Shown: piece by piece, positions 25,921 through 33,936 of the stretch
Layout of the letters: the number at the start of each line of letters is the position of its first letter
Numbering within the stretch: position 1 is the stretch's first letter
Origin: Streptomyces sp. MA5143a
Lineage (GTDB): Bacteria > Actinomycetota > Actinomycetes > Streptomycetales > Streptomycetaceae
Direction of reading: 5' to 3'
DNA length: 64,000 nucleotides
Assembly (NCBI RefSeq): GCF_900290235.1
Contig: NZ_OLMK01000034.1
Coordinates: forward strand, 229,977 to 293,976
Position numbers and translations under genes: made by a program
The notes under the pieces: model-generated
Told to the model about the DNA's origin: nothing
The model's input: only the letters and a program-made list of their open reading frames with translations
Databases searched by the model: none

Positions 25921-28320
25921 TCAGCTCCGCGTCCACCGCTGGTTGGTATCGCCGTGGCACGACCAGAGCTGGATGCCGGTGCCGTTCGCGATGCGCCCCT
26001 CGACGGCGTCGAGACAGAGCCCGGACTCGACTCCCATCACGGTGCCGTTCGCATTGACGGTCCACTGCTGGTTGCCGCCGCCGTTGCAGGACCAGATCTC
26101 CACGGGTGTGCCGTTGTAGGTGCCATGGTCCTTCGCGTCCAGGCACTTGTCGCCGAAGACCCGCAGCTCTTTGGCCGAGGTCAAGGTCCACTGCTGGTTG
26201 TCACCGGCATGGCAGTCCCACAGGTGCATGAGGGTGCCGTTGGTCTCGTTGTAGCCCGGCACATCCAGGCAGCGGCCGGACCCGACGCCGACGACCTTCG
26301 TGGTCGACCCGATCGACAGGTTGTCGAACTGGCCCGTCTGTCCCTGGCTGTTGCCGTAGCCGGCCTGCCCGTCGGCGTAGGTGCTGTCGTTGACCGACCC
26401 CACCTTCACGCCGTCGATCCAGGCGGTGATCCTGTTGCCGTAGAAGCCCAGCCTCAGGTTGTGCCAGGAGTTGGTGCCCAGCGCGGCGACCGTACCGTTG
26501 GCCAGCGTGACGAAGTTGTTGTCGGTGTCGTTGCGCGAAATGGACCAGGCGCCGGTGTTGCTGACCCGCAGGTAGTAGCCGTTCAGCCCCTCCGGACCGA
26601 AGGAGTGCTGCCAGGTGGCGCGGCCTATCAGCTCGGTGAAGCCCGAGCTTTCCAGCAGCACGTCGCTGGAGACCTGGTAGTCCTTCCAGCCCAGGTCGCC
26701 GAAGAGTGCGTAGGGGTGTGACAGGGGCGCCCAGGTGATCGGCGCCTGGGCCGACATCTGGCGGACGCACTTCCCGGAGCGTCCGCCCCCGCAGCCGACG
26801 ACCTCGTAGGCGCCCTGCTGGTCCTGGACGTACTTCGCCTGGGTGCCGGTCGCGTAGCTGTCGTAGGAGTCGGCGTACGGCAGTGCCAGCGAGCCCTTCG
26901 CCGGACTGGCGGCGGTGCCCTTGCCCTGCCCTGTCGTGGTGGTGATGGTGTAGACGTACCCCGGCTGGACGGTGAGCGAGTAGGTGCCCCCGGAGGGGGT
27001 GATGTCGCTGCGGCGCACCATCGCGGTCGAGGAGTCGGTGGAGTTGACGTTGGTCGACCACACATGGACGGTCCCGGTGGACAGGCCGCCGGTCACCGTG
27101 AAGTCGAGCGTCTGCGCCGCGGAGGCCTGGGTGGTCTCGATGATGGTGCTGTAGTCGCGGTTGTTGGTGGACTTGAGGGTTACGTGGCTGCCGTTGGAGG
27201 CGCTGCCTCCGATGTAGCCGGTGGAGCCGTCGAGGTACTTCCAGCCCGGCGAGGTGAACTGGGTGGTCTGAGCGGTGACCCACAGGCTCTGGCCCGTGGA
27301 GTACCAGCCGGACCAGGGCTGGTTGGCGACCATCAGGCCCGTCGTCGCGTAGGGCAGGTTGGGCGTCATGGCGCCGATGAGCGGCCAGTTGATGGTCGCG
27401 GTCATCCTGCCGTCGATGTAGTCCCGGTTGTTCGCGCGAGCCATGGGTGCGGCGCCGCTGTTGTAGTCGTGCGAGCCGTTCTCACTGGCCCACAGCTGTT
27501 TGCCGGTTGCCTTGGCGTTGGCGGAGCTCGGGCAGGAGGTCTGGGGGGAGAGCCAGCCGCACGGGTAGTGGGCGCCGATGATGTCCACGGCAGAGGCGAA
27601 CGTGGGGTCCGCGAGTATGTCGTCGGCGATCTCCCAGCTGTGGTCGTCCGAACCCACGATCTTGACCGAGGAGTAGCCCTTCGAGTTGAGCGCCGAACGC
27701 AGGTTCTTGTACCAGCCGATGTTGTAGCCGCGCTCGTTCCAGCCGCCCAGGTAGCTGATGTTCAGACCGTGCGACTTGGCGCAGCCCAGCCAGGAGATCA
27801 GATAGTCGATCATGTCGGCGGTCCAGAAGTTACCGCCGCCGATCCACCCCGGCGCACCCCAGGCGAGGCCGGCAAGCTTGATGTCGGGGTTGCGGGTGAC
27901 CGCCTGCTCCATCAGCCAGAACTCATAGCCGACGTTGCAGTTGATCGTGCCCCTGGTGTGCTCGATGCTCGGCTCGGCGCCGCTGGTCGAGTTGGTGTCG
28001 CCGCCGATCTCCGTCTTGAGGATCTGCAGATTGGCGCCGTAGTTGGGCTTGAAGAGGTAGTCCAGGATCTGGCTGCGCTGCGGCTCCGGGTAATCGATCA
28101 GCAGTCTGCTGTTTCCCCCGCCACCGCTGATGGCACCGATGCCGTCGAAGGTACGCCCGCCCGAGGTGCCGTCGAGGGTGATCGACGTCGCGGCCTGAGC
28201 CGGGGCGGCGGTGAGCATGGATCCGATCATTGCGATGACGAGCGCGCACACGAGGGCGAGTGTCCGCGGTAGGCGGCGGCCTAGGTCGCGCCCAGTGGGC
28301 GAGTGTCCGTGGGTCAGCAT
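25921..28320 (-). CDS. GH59 galactocerebrosidase-like beta-galactosidase with CBM13
   Basis: 799 residues, secreted (signal to about 43, LTAAPAQAA). The first part is strikingly like animal galactosylceramidase: FDGIGAISGGGGNSRLLIDY, YPEPQRSQILDYLFKPN, WNERGYN (acid/base E196) and LWASENGS (nucleophile E280). A beta-sandwich/lectin-like domain follows (about 470-670), then a ricin-type CBM13 (about 675-799) with three QxW repeats. The length fits GH59 plus the extra CBM. GAGGAGA supports ATG 28320. It should remove beta-linked galactose; the aglycone is unknown. Confidence 0.92.
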   Translation of the reverse strand: MLTHGHSPTGRDLGRRLPRTLALVCALVIAMIGSMLTAAPAQAATSITLDGTSGGRTFDGIGAISGGGGNSRLLIDYPEPQRSQILDYLFKPNYGANLQILKTEIGGDTNSTSGAEPSIEHTRGTINCNVGYEFWLMEQAVTRNPDIKLAGLAWGAPGWIGGGNFWTADMIDYLISWLGCAKSHGLNISYLGGWNERGYNIGWYKNLRSALNSKGYSSVKIVGSDDHSWEIADDILADPTFASAVDIIGAHYPCGWLSPQTSCPSSANAKATGKQLWASENGSHDYNSGAAPMARANNRDYIDGRMTATINWPLIGAMTPNLPYATTGLMVANQPWSGWYSTGQSLWVTAQTTQFTSPGWKYLDGSTGYIGGSASNGSHVTLKSTNNRDYSTIIETTQASAAQTLDFTVTGGLSTGTVHVWSTNVNSTDSSTAMVRRSDITPSGGTYSLTVQPGYVYTITTTTGQGKGTAASPAKGSLALPYADSYDSYATGTQAKYVQDQQGAYEVVGCGGGRSGKCVRQMSAQAPITWAPLSHPYALFGDLGWKDYQVSSDVLLESSGFTELIGRATWQHSFGPEGLNGYYLRVSNTGAWSISRNDTDNNFVTLANGTVAALGTNSWHNLRLGFYGNRITAWIDGVKVGSVNDSTYADGQAGYGNSQGQTGQFDNLSIGSTTKVVGVGSGRCLDVPGYNETNGTLMHLWDCHAGDNQQWTLTSAKELRVFGDKCLDAKDHGTYNGTPVEIWSCNGGGNQQWTVNANGTVMGVESGLCLDAVEGRIANGTGIQLWSCHGDTNQRWTRS

Positions 28321-28822
28321 CCGTTCTCCTCAGTCGTTTGTTTATGACGGATTTCGTTGAAGAGAGAAGGTGGTGGATGAGCGACACCTTGGCGCAACCA
28401 GCGTCTGACATGCCGAACTGGCCGTCCAGCCAGTCAAGTTGCCGAGCGTCCAGGCAATCATCATGGCCTCGGGCGCCGAAGGTATGGGCGATTTTGTTCG
28501 GCGTCAACGCTTCTGACAGAGCAGGGCAGCCGACCCGCTCCGCGTGGCAGCCCGCGCGAGACTGCCGAACAGAAGCCCTCCTCCCACTCCATGCACCAAA
28601 CAAGAGATCCGATCTATCATGAGCACGGAAGAGAGTCTCGATGGGTTCACACTCCGAAGGAGGGAGTCGGGGGACGCAGCGTCGAGGCCGTCGGGGCTCT
28701 CGAAGAAGGTGCCGTCTCGCAGGCCCGAGGCACCGGGTCGGCCGCCCGCCCGCGAACGAGGCAGGGGCGTACACCCCCGTCGAGACCCGCGTACGAATCG
28801 ACGTCTCCGACAGTCACATGAC
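28321..28822. other. Intergenic region upstream of the GH59 gene
   Basis: About 500 bases with no recognisable gene. Bases 28330-28520 are AT-richer and should hold the GH59 promoter on the minus strand. A 6-bp inverted repeat, ACTGGC/GCCAGT around TGGACG, lies near 28419-28437 and could be an operator. Open frames here have no family signature. Confidence 0.45.
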
Positions 28823-28860
28823 TGTTCCGGCCCCACCGACGACGCGGTGGGGCCGGAACA
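28823..28860 (-). terminator. Strong hairpin terminator of the GH-A glycosidase gene
   Basis: TGTTCCGGCCCCACC (28823-28837) pairs perfectly over 15 bp with GGTGGGGCCGGAACA (28846-28860) around an 8-base loop. It begins 20 bases after the stop codon at 28881 on the minus strand, the expected place for an intrinsic terminator. Confidence 0.85.
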
Positions 28861-28880
28861 CATGGGTCTGGCAATTCAGG

Positions 28881-30758
28881 TCAGCTCATGCCCTGCAAAC
28901 GCCAGATCTGGTTGCGCTTGTTGGTGAGGGCGCCTGCGGGGTCACAGGTCCACTGGTGGAGCTTGGCGCCGGGGGTCGTCGAGATCTCAGTGACATCTAC
29001 GCACTTGCCACTGTGGACGGCGACGAGCTGGTAGTCCCTGCTGTTGCCCAGTGCGGTCACCGGGCGCAGGGTGAACTGCTGGTTGGTGTTGTTGGTGCAG
29101 GTGTACTGGATGACGGCGGCTTCGTTGGCGGTGGAGGCATGGGCGACATCCAGGCACTTGCCGCTGTGCTGGTTGACGATGGTGTAGGTGTCGACCTTGC
29201 CGGCGACCGGCTTGAGGTCGAGCATCTGCTGGTAGCCGCCCTCGCAGTGGTACTGCTGGTACTGCGTACCGTTGGCGGTGGACAGGTTGGTGTCGTCCAG
29301 GCACTGCCCACTGTGCTGAGCCACCGCGACGGTGGAGACCGTCGTGTTCGACGGCGGCAGCAGAGTCACCGTGTAGCCCTCCCTGGAGTCCGTCCACGGG
29401 ACCGTGACCGAGGCGGAGTTGCCGCTCACGGTCAGGGCCTGGTCGGAAACCGTCACCGGGCCGCTCACAGCGCCGCCGTTGTTGTTCGGGATGCGCTGCA
29501 CGACGGCCCGGACCCGGCCGTTCTCCACCACGCTCGTGGTGTCGAGGCGGTTGAGACTGACCGTGACGTTGCCCGTGTTGCCGTTGCTGCCCAGCAGGAT
29601 CTTGGCGTTCCTGGCGGCGTTGTCCTTCGTCGCCAGACCGTCGGTGTTCGCACCGGGCACGAAGTTGACGACGTTGCCGGTCTGGGAACCGTAGTAGCGG
29701 TAGAGGAACCACTCGCCCAGCGGCAGGTACTGGGTGCCGGTCTTGGTGAGCAGGTTCGCCTGGAAGTCGTGCAGACCGGCCCCCATGGCCCAGTTCGCCC
29801 GCAGCCCGTCCGCCCCGGCCCGCTCCAGACGAGAGATGTACCAGCCACCACGGCCCGGCGTCTGCTCGCCGGTGTTGGCGTACTCATTCACCTGGAACGG
29901 ACGACTGGTGGTCATCGACCGGGCAGCCAACTTCGACTTGACCGCGTTGGAGTCCGCGACCGGGTCACCGGGCAGGTCGTGCCAGCTGTAGACGTTCGGC
30001 TCGACGTTGTTGGCCTTGACATAGTCCAGGTACGTGTTCCACCAGGTGGAGCCGGTCGACCCCGGCTTACCGGACGTGCTGGCGCCGACGATCACCGCGT
30101 TGGGGAAGGCCGCGCGGATCCGCTGGTAGGACCGCTTCCACATCTCGTGGTACTGGGCCTGCGACCGTCCCCAGAAGCTAGTGATATCGGGTTCATTCCA
30201 GATGTCCCACATGACGTCGGTCATGCCGGCCGCCTTCGCGTCGGCGAGGAGGCGATCGTAGAAGGCGTCGAACTGGGACCAGTCGCCGTTGTCACCCGGG
30301 AACGTGGGACTGGTGGTGCCGTCGGCGCCCCACAGATCGTGCGGCAGGATGACGAACGTCCCTCCCAGCGACTTGGTGCGCTGGTACTGAGCCCGGGTGG
30401 AGTTCCACCGGCGGTCGTACTTGCCGGCGACCCAGCCGCCGGGGTTGTCCAGCTGGGCGCCTCCGGCCCGCATGAACTTCCACTTGATGTCCTTGTAGAA
30501 GTGCTCCTGCGGCAGCGAGCCGTCCTCGATCATCCCGTAGATCGTGCCCGAGGCACGGTAGGTCGGAGCGCCCCCGGCGGTGGCGAAGTCGACGGTGACG
30601 CTGGTGTCGACCGCCTGCGCCGTACCCACGGGCACGGCGACGGCCGCGAGCGACGCGAACAGTGCGGCTACAGCGGTGGAGGTTCGCAGACCCTGGCCCC
30701 GAGCGCGGGCGGCCCGTTCGGTTCTTTCTGGGACGGGGAGGACACGCGGTACGCGCAT
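28881..30758 (-). CDS. Secreted clan GH-A glycosidase (GH39-like) with CBM13
   Basis: 625 residues. The signal peptide ends near GTAQAV (about 49). The (beta/alpha)8 domain has WDIWNEPD with acid/base E189 and FQVNEYAN with nucleophile E292, the clan GH-A pattern. The segment around NEPDITSFW most resembles GH39 enzymes (xylosidase/arabinosidase types), but family assignment needs a profile search. A beta-sandwich spans about 370-450. A C-terminal ricin-type CBM13 (about 455-625) has HSGQCLDD, HSGKCLDV and HSGKCVDV repeats. AGGAGA supports ATG 30758. A 15-bp hairpin follows the stop. Confidence 0.88.
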   Translation of the reverse strand: MRVPRVLPVPERTERAARARGQGLRTSTAVAALFASLAAVAVPVGTAQAVDTSVTVDFATAGGAPTYRASGTIYGMIEDGSLPQEHFYKDIKWKFMRAGGAQLDNPGGWVAGKYDRRWNSTRAQYQRTKSLGGTFVILPHDLWGADGTTSPTFPGDNGDWSQFDAFYDRLLADAKAAGMTDVMWDIWNEPDITSFWGRSQAQYHEMWKRSYQRIRAAFPNAVIVGASTSGKPGSTGSTWWNTYLDYVKANNVEPNVYSWHDLPGDPVADSNAVKSKLAARSMTTSRPFQVNEYANTGEQTPGRGGWYISRLERAGADGLRANWAMGAGLHDFQANLLTKTGTQYLPLGEWFLYRYYGSQTGNVVNFVPGANTDGLATKDNAARNAKILLGSNGNTGNVTVSLNRLDTTSVVENGRVRAVVQRIPNNNGGAVSGPVTVSDQALTVSGNSASVTVPWTDSREGYTVTLLPPSNTTVSTVAVAQHSGQCLDDTNLSTANGTQYQQYHCEGGYQQMLDLKPVAGKVDTYTIVNQHSGKCLDVAHASTANEAAVIQYTCTNNTNQQFTLRPVTALGNSRDYQLVAVHSGKCVDVTEISTTPGAKLHQWTCDPAGALTNKRNQIWRLQGMS

Positions 30759-30884
30759 TGCATTCTCCTGTGTGGGTGGGTGTGTTGCTCTGGGCGGGCG
30801 ACGGCCCAGGGGCCTGGATCCGTCGGCGCGCTGGTGGGAAGGCGCGCGAAGCCAAGCTCCGCACCGGACTCCGTCGTCGCAGGA

Positions 30885-31170
30885 AGTGCGCCGTTGACTG
30901 TGGAGGCGTCCTTGACGTCCAGGCACTTGCCGCTGTGCCGGGCGACCAGGTTGTAGTAAGGGCCGCCGCCCACGCCGGTGACCGTGCCGGCTGCGGTGTC
31001 GACTGCCGCCCATGGAGGGCGCCGGTGCCTCGCGGAAGGTGCCCGCCCACGGGTTGGCGGCCAGGCTGTCGTAGCCGGTGTAGTCGGCGGTGACCTTCCA
31101 GATCTACAGGTCGGCGTCGCCGGCCCCGCGGTGTCGGTGAACTGCGTCCCGTTGGAGGAGGGCGAGGAGA
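30885..31170 (-). pseudogene. Relic of another CBM13 glycoside hydrolase
   Basis: On the minus strand one frame reads GDADL, a TAG, then IWKVTADYTGYDSLAANPWA and GTFREAP. After a frameshift a second frame reads VTGVGGGPYYNLVARHSGKC and LDVKDASTVNGA, a CBM13 alpha repeat. The protein before and after is missing. It abuts the GH-A gene upstream and shows that the island once held at least one more enzyme. Confidence 0.7.
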
Positions 31171-31185
31171 GGTGTGAACGCATGT

Positions 31186-31517
31186 CTGAGCATCGGCACT
31201 CCGCTTCAAGTGACAGCCCGTTCGATGTTGAAGCCTGTTCGGATCTGTCGCAGGACGGTAGGTTCCGGGTGCGACCCCGTCAATGGCTACCCCAAGGTAG
31301 ACATCCGATGTCAGGCGCCCGCCATCCCGAGATGGCAACCAAACTCCCAGGCTCATCTGTCTCAACTATGGACAAGAGCACTCTGGTTGCCTCTTAATTC
31401 ATCCCATCGCTGACGGGTGGCGGCATCTGTCGCACCGTCATAGCGCCTCGGCCTACTCGCCCTACCCCTGAGTCGCATCACCCGCCCGTGCTGTTCTGTG
31501 AAAGGTCAGGAGAGAAC
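31186..31517. other. Promoter-side intergenic region of the GH29 gene
   Basis: About 330 bases with no gene, AT-richer than the flanks. An 8-bp inverted pair, GGCAACCA (31334-31341) and TGGTTGCC (31384-31391), could mark a regulator site. Promoter elements for the GH29 gene are expected here but I cannot fix them. Confidence 0.4.
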
Positions 31518-33860
31518 ATGTACGAACCGATCAGTCGCCGAAGAGTGCTGACCGGCATGGCCGCCATGACGGTTGCCGCGGCCGTCTCACCAACGCTGGC
31601 GACGCCCGCCCACGCCGCCACCACCGCCCCGCCGCTGCCCCTCCTCCCGCTGCGAATCCCCAAAGTGGACCTGGGCATCGAGCAGCAGTCCGACGAGAGG
31701 ATCCAGTGGCTGCAGGACGCCAAGCTGGGGATGTTCCTCCACTGGGGCGTCTACTCGGGGCCCGCCAAGGGCGAGTGGTACATGGAGAACGCCGCCGTCA
31801 CGCCCGAGAACTACAAGAAGTACTTCACCGACGCGACCAGCGAGCAGTTCACGGCGAGCGCCTACGAACCGGCCGACTGGGCCCAGTTGGCCAAGGACAT
31901 GGGCGCGAAGTACACCGTGCTCACGACCCGTCACCACGACGGCTTCGCCCTGTGGCCGTCCACCCACCCCAACGCCTTCCACGCCGGCCAGGCACCGATG
32001 CAGCGGGACCTGGTCGGTGAGTACGTCACCGCCGTGCGCAACGCCGGCCTCAAGGTCGGTCTCTACTACTCCCCGATGAGCTGGCGCTACCCCGGCTACT
32101 ACGACGTCACCGGCACCAACTGCCTGCCCAACAAGTGGGGTTACACCACCGATCCCGCGCACAAGGAGAACGCGCGGATCATGAAGAACGAGGTGTACCA
32201 GCAGGTCAAGGAGCTGATGACCCAGTACGGCAAGATCGACGACATCTACTGGGACGGCGGCTGGCTGGGTCAGCGCGGCTCGGACGCGGACGCCGCCTTC
32301 TTCTGGGAACCCGGCAAGCTCCGCGACAGCACGAACCAGTGGCCGGTGGACACCGCCTTCAGCGAGACCGACCCCGCCACCGGCCAACCCCTCGGCGTGA
32401 TGGGTGTCGTCCGCAAGCACCAGCCCGAGATCGTGGTCAACCTTCGCTCCGGCTGGATGGGCGACTACCTCAGCGAGGAAGGCGGCTCGATCCCCACCGG
32501 CGCCATGCGTACCGGGCGGGTGGTGGAGAAGAACTTCACCATATGCGGCACCTGGGGCTACAAGGCCGGCGCACCCGTGATGAGCTACGGCAACATCATG
32601 AACATCCTGGTCAACTCCTGGGTGCGCAACATGACCGTCCTGCTCAACGTCGGCCCCGACCGCACAGGAGTGATCCCCGCCGACCAGGCCGCCACAGTGC
32701 GCAGGGTCGGCTCCTTCCTGTCCACCTGCGGCCAGGCCGTCTACAGCACGCGCAGCGGACCGTGGGAACCGGTGGACGGCCAGTACGGCTTCACCTACAA
32801 GGACGACACCTTCTACGTCCATCTGCTGCCTGGTTACAGTGGCACCTCCTTCACCACGCCCTCCGTCGGTGACGCGCAGGTCACCCGCGTATTCGACGTG
32901 GCCACGGGGACCGACCTGCCGTACACCGCCGGCGCGGACGGCAGGGTGGCCGTCACCGGCATCAACCGCACCCGCTTCCCCGAGGACAGCATCGTCGGCG
33001 TCACGCTGGACCGCTCCGTGCAGCCGGCGAACATCGCCGCGGGCAAGACGTCCACCGCCAGCAGCGAGGAGACCTCCAAGGGCAACACCGCGGCCAAGGC
33101 CGTCGACGGGTCAACCGCCACCCGCTGGTGCGCGAGCAACGGCAACACCGGCCACTGGCTGAAGGTGGACCTGGGCACGACCAAGTCCCTCACGGGCACC
33201 CGTATCGCCTGGGAACTCGACGGCAAGAACTACCGGTACAAGATCGAGGGGTCCACCGACAACACCAACTGGACCACCCTGGCCGACCACACCGCCACCA
33301 CCAGCACCAGCCAGGTGCAGATCTCCGCCTTCCGTGCACAGGCACGGTATGTGCGGGTGACCGTCACCGGACTGCCCAGCAGTGTCTGGGCCTCGATCCG
33401 CGGCCTGGAGGTCTTCGACCGGCCCTTCGCCGCGGACATCGGCACCGTCCGGCTCGTGAACCGCAAGAGCGGCAAGGTCCTGGAGGTCAAGGACGCCTCG
33501 ACCCTCGACGGCGCCGCCATCATCCAGTGGCCCGCGACCGACGGCCCCAACCAGAAGTGGAAACTGCAACCGAACAGCGACGGCTCCTACCGGCTGTCCA
33601 ACGTCCGCAGCGGAAAGGTCCTCGGCAGCCCGGACGGCTCCGCCCAGGGCGCGCCCCTGGAGCAGGCCACCGACGACGACGGCGACAACCAGTGGTGGAA
33701 GCTGGTCCCCTCCCCGACCAGCGGTTACTACCGGCTCGTCAACGTCCGCAACGGCTGGTGCGCCGACGTCAAGGACGCCTCCACCCAGGACAACGTCCCG
33801 ATCATCCAATGGCCCCCCACCGACGGGGCCAACCAGGACTGGCAGATCGTCGCGCTGTAA
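31518..33860 (+). CDS. TAT-exported GH29 alpha-L-fucosidase with CBM32 and CBM13
   Basis: 780 residues. The twin-arginine signal SRRRVLTGMAAMTV ends near AHAAT (33). The GH29 barrel (about 50-480) has GMFLHWGVYS, TTRHHDGFALW and DDIYWDGGW, with nucleophile D246. A discoidin/F5-8 type module (CBM32, about 510-640) follows (TRWCASNGNTGHWLKVDLG), then a ricin-type CBM13 (about 645-780). AGGAGAGAAC supports ATG 31518. It hydrolyses terminal alpha-L-fucose outside the cell. The GH95-like gene follows after 76 bases on the same strand, so an operon is likely. Confidence 0.95.
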   Translation: MYEPISRRRVLTGMAAMTVAAAVSPTLATPAHAATTAPPLPLLPLRIPKVDLGIEQQSDERIQWLQDAKLGMFLHWGVYSGPAKGEWYMENAAVTPENYKKYFTDATSEQFTASAYEPADWAQLAKDMGAKYTVLTTRHHDGFALWPSTHPNAFHAGQAPMQRDLVGEYVTAVRNAGLKVGLYYSPMSWRYPGYYDVTGTNCLPNKWGYTTDPAHKENARIMKNEVYQQVKELMTQYGKIDDIYWDGGWLGQRGSDADAAFFWEPGKLRDSTNQWPVDTAFSETDPATGQPLGVMGVVRKHQPEIVVNLRSGWMGDYLSEEGGSIPTGAMRTGRVVEKNFTICGTWGYKAGAPVMSYGNIMNILVNSWVRNMTVLLNVGPDRTGVIPADQAATVRRVGSFLSTCGQAVYSTRSGPWEPVDGQYGFTYKDDTFYVHLLPGYSGTSFTTPSVGDAQVTRVFDVATGTDLPYTAGADGRVAVTGINRTRFPEDSIVGVTLDRSVQPANIAAGKTSTASSEETSKGNTAAKAVDGSTATRWCASNGNTGHWLKVDLGTTKSLTGTRIAWELDGKNYRYKIEGSTDNTNWTTLADHTATTSTSQVQISAFRAQARYVRVTVTGLPSSVWASIRGLEVFDRPFAADIGTVRLVNRKSGKVLEVKDASTLDGAAIIQWPATDGPNQKWKLQPNSDGSYRLSNVRSGKVLGSPDGSAQGAPLEQATDDDGDNQWWKLVPSPTSGYYRLVNVRNGWCADVKDASTQDNVPIIQWPPTDGANQDWQIVAL

Positions 33861-33936
33861 CGGCGCCAATCGGGGGCGCGCCGCGGTGCGGTGCGTCCCC
33901 GCCCCCTCTCCCTGAAACGCATCCGGAGTCAACGCC

